Assembly (NCBI GenBank): GCA_020047885.1 | Contig: JAIFNF010000009.1 | Location: 1-9,341 of the forward strand | From: Gammaproteobacteria bacterium | GTDB taxonomy: Bacteria; Pseudomonadota; Gammaproteobacteria; Competibacterales; Competibacteraceae | Reading direction: 5' to 3' | Length of the DNA stretch: 9,341 nucleotides | Shown here: in pieces, positions 1-7,132 of the stretch | Position numbering within the stretch: the first letter of the stretch is position 1 | Layout of the letters: every line of letters begins with the position of its first letter | The notes under the pieces: model-generated | Database searches by the model: none | What the model saw: the letters and a program-made list of their open reading frames with translations, nothing else | Told to the model about the DNA's origin: nothing | Translations under genes and position numbers: made by a program

Positions 1-118
1 CGGCGGCGATCCCGCCTGCCATGGCCCCGGCCAGGCTACTGATGGACCGATCATGAAACCCGGTGCTTCAACGAGGATTTGTCTTGCTGGTGTACCCTGT
101 TCAACCTGTTTTACCGAC

Positions 119-123
119 GAGGA
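119..123 (+). promoter_or_regulatory. Ribosome binding site that sets the ilvB start
   Basis: GAGGA lies nine bases before the GTG at 133. It supports that GTG over the in-frame TTG at 79, which would add 18 residues (beginning MSCWCTLF) unlike the start of any acetolactate synthase I know. I see no convincing -35/-10 pair and no leader peptide rich in Leu, Val or Ile in bases 1-132, so attenuation of the enteric type is not supported. A short open frame at 3-56 could be the tail of an upstream gene but is too short to judge. Confidence 0.7.
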
Positions 124-132
124 ACTCCCATC

Positions 133-1878
133 GTGGAACCGATTACTGGTGCTGAAATTCTAGTCCGTTGCCTCAAGGATGAAGGCGTGGAATATCTGTT
201 TGGTTATCCGGGCGGCTCCGTCCTGCATATTTACGATGAACTCTACAAGCAGGAAGCCGTCAAGCACATCTTGGTGCGCCATGAGCAAGGTGCGGTTCAT
301 GCCGCTGATGGCTATTCCCGCGCCTGCGGCAAGCCTGGCGTGGTGCTGGTGACCTCCGGCCCCGGCGTCACTAATGCGGTGACGGGTATTGCCACCGCCT
401 ACATGGATTCCATTCCGCTGGTGGTCTTCACCGGCCAGGTCCCAACCGCCTTGATCGGCAACGATGCCTTTCAGGAAGTGGACACGGTCGGCATTACCCG
501 ACCCTGCGTCAAACATAATTTCCTGGTCAAGGATGTTCGCCAGTTGGCCGAGACGGTTAAAAAGGCTTTTTACATCGCCATGACCGGCCGCCCCGGTCCG
601 GTGCTGGTGGATCTGCCCAAAGACATCACCATCACCAAGACCGACTATCACTATCCCAAGAAGGTCAAGCTGCGCTCCTACAGCCCGACCGTGAAGGGTC
701 ATGCCGGGCAAATCCGCAAAGCGGTGGACATGATCCTGTCCGCCAAGCGGCCGATGCTCTACACGGGGGGCGGGGTGGTATTGAGCGATGGCTCCGCGGA
801 ATTGATCGAACTCACGCAATTGCTCGGCTACCCGATCACCAACACTTTAATGGGGTTGGGCGCGTATCCGGCGACCGATAAGCAGTTCGTCGGGATGCTG
901 GGTATGCATGGCACTTATGAAGCCAACATGGCCATGCATGAATGCGACACACTGATCGCCATCGGCGCGCGTTTTGATGACCGGGTCACGGGCAAACTCG
1001 ACAAATTCTGCCCCACCGCCCGCATTGTTCACGTCGATATCGATCCGTCGTCGATTTCCAAGAACGTCAAGGTGGATATTCCCATCGTCGGTTCAGTGCC
1101 GAACGTGCTGCGCGCCATGATTAACGTCATTCGCGATGAAAAGCTCAAGCCGGATACCGAGGCGCTGGCCGATTGGTGGCGGCAGATCAACGACTGGCGG
1201 AAAATGGAATCCCTGCGCTATAAGCCCAGTACCGAAGTGATCAAGCCGCAGTTTGTGGTGGAAAAGCTGTATGAGGTCACCAACGGTCAGGCGATTATCA
1301 CTTCCGATGTCGGCCAGCATCAGATGTGGGCGGCGCAGTACTACCATTTTGACCGGCCCCGACAATGGATCAACTCCGGTGGCCTCGGCACCATGGGTTT
1401 CGGCTTGCCGGCAGCGATGGGTGCCAAATTCGCCTGCCCCGATCAGGACGTCGCCTGCATCACCGGCGATGGCAGCATTCAGATGATGCTGCAGGAACTG
1501 GCGACCATGAAGCAGTACAACACCCCGGTCAAAATCATCAATCTGAATAACGGCTACCTCGGCATGGTGCGGCAATGGCAGGAGTTCTTCTATCAGAAGC
1601 GCTACTCCATGACTTACTTCGAGGCGTTGCCGGATTTCGTGAAGCTGACCGAGGCCTATGGCCATGTCGGCATGAAAATTGAGAAACCGGGCGATGTGGA
1701 AGGGGCATTGCGCGAGGCGTTTGCGATGAAGGATCGGACAGTATTCCTTGATTTCATCACCGATCCCGATGAAAACGTCTTCCCGATGATCCCGGCAGGT
1801 GGGGGTCAGAGTGAAATGCTGCTGGCCGAACGCGACGATATGGTTTCGACTCATGAAGAAGGGATGGTGTTGGTGTGA
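133..1878 (+). CDS. ilvB: Acetolactate synthase large (catalytic) subunit
   Basis: The product (581 aa from the GTG at 133) is the thiamin-diphosphate enzyme that condenses two pyruvates to acetolactate, or pyruvate with 2-oxobutyrate to acetohydroxybutyrate. This is the first common step to valine, leucine and isoleucine, in the cytoplasm. The N-terminal pyrimidine-binding domain opens with EPITGAEILVRCL and contains FGYPGG and the catalytic Glu at about residue 51 (in VRHEQGA). A central domain follows. The C-terminal domain has the ThDP/Mg motif GDG at 445-447 and NN at 472-473, spaced by 24 residues as the family requires. Length is normal for the family. The start is chosen from the RBS and from homologous N-termini. 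The gene overlaps ilvH by four bases (GTGA), indicating translational coupling. It could equally be called ilvI; the paralogue names cannot be separated here. Confidence 0.96.
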   Translation: MEPITGAEILVRCLKDEGVEYLFGYPGGSVLHIYDELYKQEAVKHILVRHEQGAVHAADGYSRACGKPGVVLVTSGPGVTNAVTGIATAYMDSIPLVVFTGQVPTALIGNDAFQEVDTVGITRPCVKHNFLVKDVRQLAETVKKAFYIAMTGRPGPVLVDLPKDITITKTDYHYPKKVKLRSYSPTVKGHAGQIRKAVDMILSAKRPMLYTGGGVVLSDGSAELIELTQLLGYPITNTLMGLGAYPATDKQFVGMLGMHGTYEANMAMHECDTLIAIGARFDDRVTGKLDKFCPTARIVHVDIDPSSISKNVKVDIPIVGSVPNVLRAMINVIRDEKLKPDTEALADWWRQINDWRKMESLRYKPSTEVIKPQFVVEKLYEVTNGQAIITSDVGQHQMWAAQYYHFDRPRQWINSGGLGTMGFGLPAAMGAKFACPDQDVACITGDGSIQMMLQELATMKQYNTPVKIINLNNGYLGMVRQWQEFFYQKRYSMTYFEALPDFVKLTEAYGHVGMKIEKPGDVEGALREAFAMKDRTVFLDFITDPDENVFPMIPAGGGQSEMLLAERDDMVSTHEEGMVLV

Positions 1879-2381
1879 ACAATAGTAATCGTCATATCAT
1901 TTCCATTTTGATGGAAAACGAGTCCGGCGCATTGTCGCGGGTGGCCAACCTGTTTTCGGCGCGGGGCTACAACATTGAGAGCCTGACCGTCGCGCCGACC
2001 GATGAGCCGACCCTGTCGCGGCTGACGCTGGTCACGTCGGGGAATGAGCAGATCATCGAGCAGATCGTCAAGCAGCTCAACAAACTGATTGACGTGGTCA
2101 AACTGATTGATCTGACCGAAACCGACGCCATTGAACGTGAGCTGATGTTGATCAAGACCAAAGCCATTGGTGGCGAGCAGCGGGCGGAAATCAAGCGGTT
2201 GGCCGAAATTTTCGATGGCCATATCCTCGATGTCACCGATGCGACCTACACGATTGAGCTGACCGGGCGCAGCGAGAAGCTGAACAACTTCATGAATGCG
2301 ATCGAGAAGGACGCCATTCTGGAAGTAGTGCGCTCCGGCACGACGGGCATTGCCCGTGGTCAAAAGGCATTGCACGTCTGA
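1875..2381 (+). CDS. ilvH: Acetolactate synthase small (regulatory) subunit
   Basis: This 168-residue protein activates the catalytic subunit and confers feedback inhibition by valine. The N-terminal ACT domain (about residues 6-80) has the hallmark ENESGALSRVANLFSARGYN followed by IESLTVAPTDEPTLSR. The C-terminal ALS small-subunit domain (about 85-160) includes the family signature ERELMLIK and ends with EVVRSGTTGIARG. Gly18 and Asn33 align with E. coli IlvH Gly14 and Asn29, positions known to affect valine binding, so a valine-sensitive enzyme is inferred. The GTG start lies inside the last codons of ilvB, with AAGGGA ten bases upstream. The gene is of full length. The next gene of the usual operon, ilvC, is displaced about 1.3 kb downstream by two unrelated genes. 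Confidence 0.96.
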   Translation: MNNSNRHIISILMENESGALSRVANLFSARGYNIESLTVAPTDEPTLSRLTLVTSGNEQIIEQIVKQLNKLIDVVKLIDLTETDAIERELMLIKTKAIGGEQRAEIKRLAEIFDGHILDVTDATYTIELTGRSEKLNNFMNAIEKDAILEVVRSGTTGIARGQKALHV

Positions 2382-2406
2382 ATATCCGGTTAGCGTCTTA
2401 AATCCA

Positions 2407-2436
2407 GGCTACCCCGGCAGCAATGCTGGGGTAACC
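2407..2436 (+). other. Stable stem-loop with GCAA tetraloop after ilvH
   Basis: From 2410 to 2433 the sequence folds as a ten-pair stem (one G-T pair) closed by a GCAA loop, which fits the GNRA class. Two further G-C pairs lie beyond a single mismatch (2407-2408 with 2435-2436). No T-run follows on either strand, so it is not a classical intrinsic terminator. It sits 25 bases after the ilvH stop and just before the RBS of the next gene. It could be an RNA-processing or stability element that sets the ratio of ilvBH to downstream message, a repeat-family hairpin, or a remnant of the insertion that brought in the next two genes. Confidence 0.6.
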
Positions 2437-2458
2437 CGATGAGGAACCTCTATTCAGT

Positions 2459-3064
2459 ATGGCTTATAGTGATTTCACCCTGGAAACCATCCAGCAGAAC
2501 TTTAACCTGACCGTTGTCGAAGATCAGGGTTTATTTTCGTCGATTCCTGATATGGAAATCAGTCAGATTCTCAAGGACAATCTCACCATCAAAGTTCCCC
2601 TGGCGCTGGCGATTAATACTGAAAAAGCCCGGTCTGAATTGATTATTTCCGAGATTTTGGTCGAATTAAAAAGAATTTTGAACGGTAAAATCAGCTTGTT
2701 TTCTGGAATCAATCTGGATGTAGACAAGGAAAAAGGCTTAAATGGCTATTGCGATTTTATCGTCAGCCAGTCTCATGAACAGTTCTTTCTGAAAGCGCCG
2801 GTGATTACGATTGTCGAAGCGAAGAATGAGAATATACCGAGCGGCATCGGCCAATGTATCGCGGAAATGATAGCCGCACGCCTGTTCAATGAACGCGCCG
2901 CGCTGCCTATTTCAAAGCTGTATGGTGCGGTGACTATCGGCAATATCTGGAAATTCCTGAAATATGAACAGGGCACGGTTTACATTGACCAGCAGGAATA
3001 CTATATCAACGATCCTGCTAAAATCGTGGGTATCCTGGTTGCCATGGCGACGGGAACCGCTTGA
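2459..3064 (+). CDS. Putative PD-(D/E)xK nuclease-fold protein, copy 1
   Basis: I do not recognise a named family for this 201-residue protein. The residues show a pattern typical of the PD-(D/E)xK nuclease core: a helix with Glu60 and Glu65 (SELIISEIL), then GYCD with Asp99, a strand ending in ExK (Glu120, Lys122 in TIVEAKNEN), and a following helix with Gln132 (GIGQCIAEM). The C-terminal part (LYGAVTIGNIWKFL) looks like the closing strand and helix. No signal peptide, membrane segment or added DNA-binding domain is visible. GAGGAA lies 12 bases before the ATG, a rather long spacing. The gene is more AT-rich than ilvB; for example, bases 2641-2700 hold 18 G+C of 60. It is a diverged paralogue of the next gene and sits inside the ilv operon. 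The nuclease fold is inferred; DNA cleavage, a DNA-binding-only role or a defence role are all open. Confidence 0.85.
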   Translation: MAYSDFTLETIQQNFNLTVVEDQGLFSSIPDMEISQILKDNLTIKVPLALAINTEKARSELIISEILVELKRILNGKISLFSGINLDVDKEKGLNGYCDFIVSQSHEQFFLKAPVITIVEAKNENIPSGIGQCIAEMIAARLFNERAALPISKLYGAVTIGNIWKFLKYEQGTVYIDQQEYYINDPAKIVGILVAMATGTA

Positions 3065-3089
3065 ATGATTGGGCAGGCAGGGAAAAACT

Positions 3090-3692
3090 ATGTCTTTTAG
3101 CGACTATAAAACCCTGTCTCAAGTGCAACAGGAATATCAAATAAAATATGATGAAGGGACTTTTATCCAGAAAGAACGGATTGTTCCAACCGACAGCTTT
3201 ATCACTGAATTTAACTTCAATATCACGACGATGGATGCCTTTTCTTCGGAAGCCGCCCCTTGTGAACTGCTGATTTTCCCAGTCTTACGAGAAGCGTATA
3301 AAAAAATTTCCACCGAAATCGCCCTGTGGATTCAAAAGCCCATCAGCTATAACGAAAAATTGAGCGGGACACCCGATTACCTCTTCGCCAAGCGTTCCCC
3401 ATTAGGCAAGACAGTTCTGGAGTTACCTTTACTGGCTGTGGTGGAAGCGAAGAAAAGCGATTTCGAGCAGGGTTGGGGGCAGTGTCTGGCCGAACTGGTG
3501 GCTCTGCAGAAATTGAACGGCAAAGCCATAAATACCGTTTACGGCATTGTCACCAATGGCAAATACTGGGAATTTGGCCAGTTGATCGAGGCGTTGTTTA
3601 CTAAAAACCGGGAAAGCTTTTCCATCGACGATCTGCCCGAACTCTTCGGCGCATTGGATTTTTTACTGAGCGCTGCCCGTCAGCCAACCTAA
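3090..3692 (+). CDS. Putative PD-(D/E)xK nuclease-fold protein, copy 2
   Basis: This 200-residue protein is a diverged paralogue of the product of the gene before it. The same blocks occur in the same order: MSFSDY at the start (MAYSDF in copy 1), Glu59 in CELLIFPVL, GTPD with Asp96, LAVVEAKK with Glu119 and Lys121, Gln131 in GWGQCLAEL, and VYGIVTNGKYWEF near the end. The Asp-to-Glu spacing is 23 residues against 21 in copy 1. All putative catalytic positions are kept in both, which argues against decay. The ATG at 3090 is preferred over an upstream TTG at 3069 because AGGGA lies six bases before it and because the N-terminus then matches the paralogue. It begins 25 bases after copy 1 ends, and ilvC starts 12 bases after its stop, so all are probably co-transcribed. 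The biological role is unknown. Confidence 0.85.
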   Translation: MSFSDYKTLSQVQQEYQIKYDEGTFIQKERIVPTDSFITEFNFNITTMDAFSSEAAPCELLIFPVLREAYKKISTEIALWIQKPISYNEKLSGTPDYLFAKRSPLGKTVLELPLLAVVEAKKSDFEQGWGQCLAELVALQKLNGKAINTVYGIVTNGKYWEFGQLIEALFTKNRESFSIDDLPELFGALDFLLSAARQPT

Positions 3693-4718
<1,026 letters not shown>

Positions 4719-4735
4719 GCAGTACCCCTAAAAGG

Positions 4736-4767
4736 CCGGATGTGGTGCCAAGCACTGTCCGGTTTTT
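4736..4767 (+). terminator. Intrinsic terminator-like hairpin between ilvC and pssA
   Basis: CCGGA (4736-4740) pairs with TCCGG (4758-4762), and inside this GTGC (4745-4748) pairs with GCAC (4752-4755) around a CAA loop, with an asymmetric internal bulge. TTTTT follows at 4763-4767. This is the form of a Rho-independent terminator for the ilv transcript. The internal bulge may make it leaky, so some readthrough into pssA is possible. Confidence 0.6.
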
Positions 4768-4774
4768 GCACCTG

Positions 4775-5575
4775 ATGGCGAATTCCATGATTCCGGATGC
4801 TCCTGAAACCCGCCGTTCGCGCGGCGTTTATCTGTTACCCAATCTGTTCACCACGGCCGCCCTGTTTTGCGGTTTCTACGCCATCATCGCCGCGCTGCGC
4901 GGTCGTTTTGAGGCGGCGGCCATCGCAGTATTTATCGCGATGGTGCTGGATGGGCTGGATGGCCGGGTCGCCCGGATGACGCATACGGAAAGCGAATTCG
5001 GCGCACAGTACGACAGCCTGTCGGATCTGGTGTCTTTCGGCCTGGCTCCGGCGCTGATCATGTATCAATGGGCGCTCGGTACAATGGTCGACATGGGACC
5101 GTTCCTGTCCAAACTCGGCTGGCTGGCGGCGTTTTTCTACACGGTCATGGCGGCGCTGCGACTGGCTCGCTTCAATGTGCAAATTGGTCACACCGACAAG
5201 CGCTATTTTATCGGTCTGCCCAGTCCTTCAGCGGCGGCCATCGTGGCGGGATTAGTCTGGTTCTGCACCGATCTCGGCCTGACCGGTCAGCAAGCGCTGT
5301 GGCCGGCGCTGGTCATTATCATTGGCGCTGGCGCACTGATGTTCAGCAACATCCTGTATTTCAGTTTCAAGCAGGTCAACCTGCGCGGCCGGGTACCCTT
5401 TATTTCCGCAATGTTGGTCGTGCTCACGCTGGTGGGTATTTCCATCGATCCCCCGAAAGTGTTGTTTATCGGCTTCCTGCTCTATGGCCTGTCCGGCCCA
5501 GTGATGTATCTGGCTCGACTGCGGCAACGCGCTCGCCGACGCGCCCAGGGACTGAGCGATGTGCCTGACAAATAA
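4775..5575 (+). CDS. pssA: CDP-diacylglycerol-serine O-phosphatidyltransferase
   Basis: Phosphatidylserine synthase joins CDP-diacylglycerol and serine in the inner membrane, the committed step to phosphatidylethanolamine. The CDP-alcohol phosphatidyltransferase motif is complete: Asp59, Asp62, Gly63, Ala66 and Arg67 (DGLDGRVAR), then Gly76, Asp80 and Asp84. The protein (266 aa from this start) is strongly hydrophobic, with several membrane segments before and after the motif. A basic cytoplasmic tail (RLRQRARRRAQ) closes it. RGVYLLPNLFTT near the N-terminus matches the bacterial type II enzyme. The start is uncertain: an in-frame GTG at 4742 lies inside the terminator hairpin and adds 11 odd residues, while ATG 4775 and ATG 4787 both give sensible N-termini, neither with a strong RBS. 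Its position after ilvC is conserved in pseudomonad-like genomes, with no pathway link to the ilv genes. Confidence 0.93.
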   Translation: MANSMIPDAPETRRSRGVYLLPNLFTTAALFCGFYAIIAALRGRFEAAAIAVFIAMVLDGLDGRVARMTHTESEFGAQYDSLSDLVSFGLAPALIMYQWALGTMVDMGPFLSKLGWLAAFFYTVMAALRLARFNVQIGHTDKRYFIGLPSPSAAAIVAGLVWFCTDLGLTGQQALWPALVIIIGAGALMFSNILYFSFKQVNLRGRVPFISAMLVVLTLVGISIDPPKVLFIGFLLYGLSGPVMYLARLRQRARRRAQGLSDVPDK

Positions 5576-5597
5576 GCAGTCCGATCCCTCCGATCCG

Positions 5598-5771
5598 CTA
5601 ACAGGCAATAGCTTCACGCAGTTGCTGGCGGAGTCCCTCAATGACCAGTAATTGGTAACGCGCATCCGCCAACTCCCGATAGGGGCCGAAGGATTCGCCG
5701 AACATTTTGAACCACCATCCGCCGTCTTCAAACCAGACGAACGGATGGCCAAATTTGCGTTGACCACGCAT
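5598..5771 (-). CDS. Unrecognised small protein, 57 residues
   Basis: This short minus-strand frame begins with ATG at 5771 and ends with TAG at 5600-5598. GAGAGG lies eight bases upstream of the ATG, a good ribosome binding site. The product is rich in aromatic residues in its first half (FGHPFVWFEDGGWWFKMFGE, then SFGPYRELADA) and looks helical in its second half (YQLLVIEGLRQQLREAIAC), with a terminal Cys. It has no signal peptide and no membrane segment. I do not recognise the family. The Gly-Trp-Trp and FGPYRELADAR pattern suggests a compact strand-strand-helix fold, which is only an inference. The gene is convergent with pssA, with 22 bases between the two stops, and lies beyond the terminator of the nrdJ-oxidoreductase operon, so it would need its own promoter upstream (5772-6011). 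Confidence 0.6.
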   Translation of the reverse strand: MRGQRKFGHPFVWFEDGGWWFKMFGESFGPYRELADARYQLLVIEGLRQQLREAIAC

Positions 5772-5779
5772 GGTTTTAA

Positions 5780-5785
5780 CCTCTC
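5780..5785 (-). promoter_or_regulatory. Ribosome binding site of the 57-residue gene
   Basis: Read on the minus strand this is GAGAGG, eight bases before the ATG at 5771. It is the main non-coding evidence that the small frame is translated. Confidence 0.55.
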
Positions 5786-5795
5786 AACCTGTATC

Positions 5796-5828
5796 GGGCG
5801 CTTGTCGGGACAACACCCTGTTTTTTTT
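5796..5828 (+). terminator. Possible + strand terminator, distal to pssA
   Basis: GGG (5796-5798) can pair with CCC (5816-5818) and TTGT (5802-5805) with ACAA (5810-5813) around a CGGG loop, with imperfect pairing between. A run of eight T follows at 5821-5828. The T-run is striking but the stem is weak. If used, pssA transcripts would run antisense through the whole 57-residue gene before ending. The site also lies in the 5' region of that gene, so the T-run could instead be part of its promoter or leader. Confidence 0.4.
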
Positions 5829-6011
5829 GTCTTTATTGACTGATCTTTCTGGAAAAGTCTCACAGCTCACCTGTGGCATGATCAGACCATCTCAATAATG
5901 ATTCTAGTTGATCAACTGATGATGGGGAGGATTCCAGCACGCCCCCTCAACATTCTTTTGATCATTCTGAATCATGATAGACGATTTTTTTGCTGCAATG
6001 CAAAATTCGCA
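5829..6011. other. Gene-free AT-rich region with palindromes
   Basis: No convincing gene is seen here; short frames on both strands lack ribosome binding sites or run through the neighbouring terminator. Visible structure includes a 12-base perfect palindrome AGTTGATCAACT (5906-5917), three copies of TGATCA (5879, 5909 and 5959), and a small inverted repeat CACAG/CTGTG (5861-5875). Reading on the minus strand, TTGCAT and TATCAT 18 bases apart near 6000-5971 form a weak -35/-10 candidate directed at the small gene. The region probably carries that gene's promoter and possibly an operator. Confidence 0.35.
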
Positions 6012-6040
6012 AATAAAAAATCCCCCGCATGGCGAGGGAT
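6012..6040 (-). terminator. Strong intrinsic terminator of the nrdJ-oxidoreductase operon
   Basis: Read on the minus strand, ATCCCTCGC (6040-6032) pairs along nine positions with GCGGGGGAT (6028-6020), with one G-T pair and a CAT loop. Six T residues follow directly, then ATTT. It lies 38 bases beyond the stop of the oxidoreductase gene, and it is the clearest terminator in the window. Confidence 0.88.
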
Positions 6041-6078
6041 GAAGGATCAGGCTTGAGGGTTACGCGGTGCGCGTCAGT

Positions 6079-7080
6079 TCAGACCACCTTGAACAGAATC
6101 TTGCCGATATGGCGATTCGATTCCATTAGTGCATGAGCGGCAGCCGCTTCAGTCAGCGGGAAAACCGTGTCGATGATCGGTTTGACGGTTCCGTTGCTCA
6201 GCAACGGCCAGACCGTTTTTTGCAGGGCTTGAGCAATCGGGGCTTTGTCGGCGACCGGCCGGGCGCGTAACGTGGAGCCGGTGATGCTCAGGCGCTTCAT
6301 CATCACCGGAGCCAGATTCAGCTCCATTTTGGCACCCCGCAGGAAAGCGATGAATACCAATCGACCTTCAACCGCCAGCGCACTTAAATTACGCTGCACA
6401 TAGTCGCCGCCGACCATATCCAGAATGACGTTCACCCCTCGGCTGTTCGTGGCTTCCTTGACGACTTTCACGAAATCTTCTTCCCGATAGTTCATCGCCC
6501 GCTCCGCCCCCAGATCCAGACAAAACTGCGCCTTCTCCGCGCTGCCAACCGTGGTGAAGACCCGCGAACCCAGCGCTTTGGCCAGTTGAATGGCCGTTAC
6601 ACCAATACCACTGGTTCCACCGTGCACGAGCAGGATTTCGCCCGGTTGCAGCCGCGCCCGGTCAAACACGTTGCTCCAGACCGTAAAGAAGGTTTCCGGC
6701 AAGGCCGCCGCTTGTTGCAGGTTCAGCCCGGCGGGAATTGGCAGGCATTGCGGGGCGGGAGCCACACAGTATTCAGCATAACCGCCGCCGGTGAGCAGGG
6801 CGCAGACGTCATCGCCGATTCGCCATTCGGTCACGCCTTCGCCGAGCGCGGCAATCGTTCCGGCAACTTCCAGGCCGGGAATGTCGGAAGCCCCCGGCGG
6901 CGGCGGATACCCTCCCTGACGTTGCAAACAGTCGGGCCGGTTGACGCCCGCGGTATCCACCCGGATCAGAACTTCGCCGGACGCGGGTCGGGGTAAGGGG
7001 CGGCGGTTGACCGCCAGCTTTTCGGGACCACCGGGTTCGGTGATTTCAATAACGGTCATCGCAGCGGGCAATAGCGGCAT
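6079..7080 (-). CDS. NAD(P)H quinone oxidoreductase, PIG3-like MDR family
   Basis: This 333-residue protein belongs to the medium-chain dehydrogenase/reductase superfamily, quinone oxidoreductase branch closest to PIG3 (TP53I3). These cytoplasmic NAD(P)H enzymes reduce quinones or related electrophiles. A GroES-like domain (about 36-120) contains AGVNRPD, the GGYPPPPGASDIPGLEVAG block and GGGYAEY. The nucleotide-binding domain has VHGGTSGIG at 152-160. TGSTLRAR near 268-274 is typical of the PIG3 group. The zinc ligands of alcohol dehydrogenases are absent, as expected for this branch. The first ATG (7080) adds seven residues before MTVIEITEPGG; the ATG at 7059 is an equally good start, and neither has a strong RBS. 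The gene is 52 bases after nrdJb on the same strand, and a strong terminator follows it, so it is probably the last gene of that operon. The substrate is unknown. Confidence 0.9.
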   Translation of the reverse strand: MPLLPAAMTVIEITEPGGPEKLAVNRRPLPRPASGEVLIRVDTAGVNRPDCLQRQGGYPPPPGASDIPGLEVAGTIAALGEGVTEWRIGDDVCALLTGGGYAEYCVAPAPQCLPIPAGLNLQQAAALPETFFTVWSNVFDRARLQPGEILLVHGGTSGIGVTAIQLAKALGSRVFTTVGSAEKAQFCLDLGAERAMNYREEDFVKVVKEATNSRGVNVILDMVGGDYVQRNLSALAVEGRLVFIAFLRGAKMELNLAPVMMKRLSITGSTLRARPVADKAPIAQALQKTVWPLLSNGTVKPIIDTVFPLTEAAAAHALMESNRHIGKILFKVV

Positions 7081-7132
7081 GGCGCGATCTCGGGCAGTAT
7101 GCGGAATGTGCAGGGAAAAGTCGGGTGACGAT

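Noticed and set aside
79..132. N-terminal extension of IlvB from the TTG at 79
   Set aside because: The 18 extra residues do not resemble acetolactate synthase N-termini, and a good ribosome binding site serves the GTG at 133.
21..163. Possible attenuator leader peptides (ATG at 21 and ATG at 53)
   Set aside because: Neither short frame has a run of Leu, Val or Ile codons; the second runs into ilvB, and no terminator/antiterminator pair is seen.
160..1854. Long minus-strand frames opposite ilvB
   Set aside because: They are shadow frames of a GC-rich gene, with no recognisable domain and no initiation signals; IlvB itself is certain.
5580..5596. Short direct repeat TCCGATCC twice after pssA
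   Set aside because: Two 8-base copies one base apart with no further units; probably chance, and too short to call a repeat element.
5652..5843. 63-codon + strand frame in the pssA downstream region
   Set aside because: It is antisense to the better supported 57-codon gene, has no clear ribosome binding site, and its product has no domain-like character.
5252..5863. 203-codon minus-strand frame overlapping the pssA 3' end
   Set aside because: It overlaps about 320 bases of pssA and uses a different frame from the small gene; the product lacks any recognisable motif.
5898..6056. 52-codon + strand frame starting at ATG 5898
   Set aside because: It has no ribosome binding site and reads through the minus-strand terminator hairpin, with a low-complexity product.
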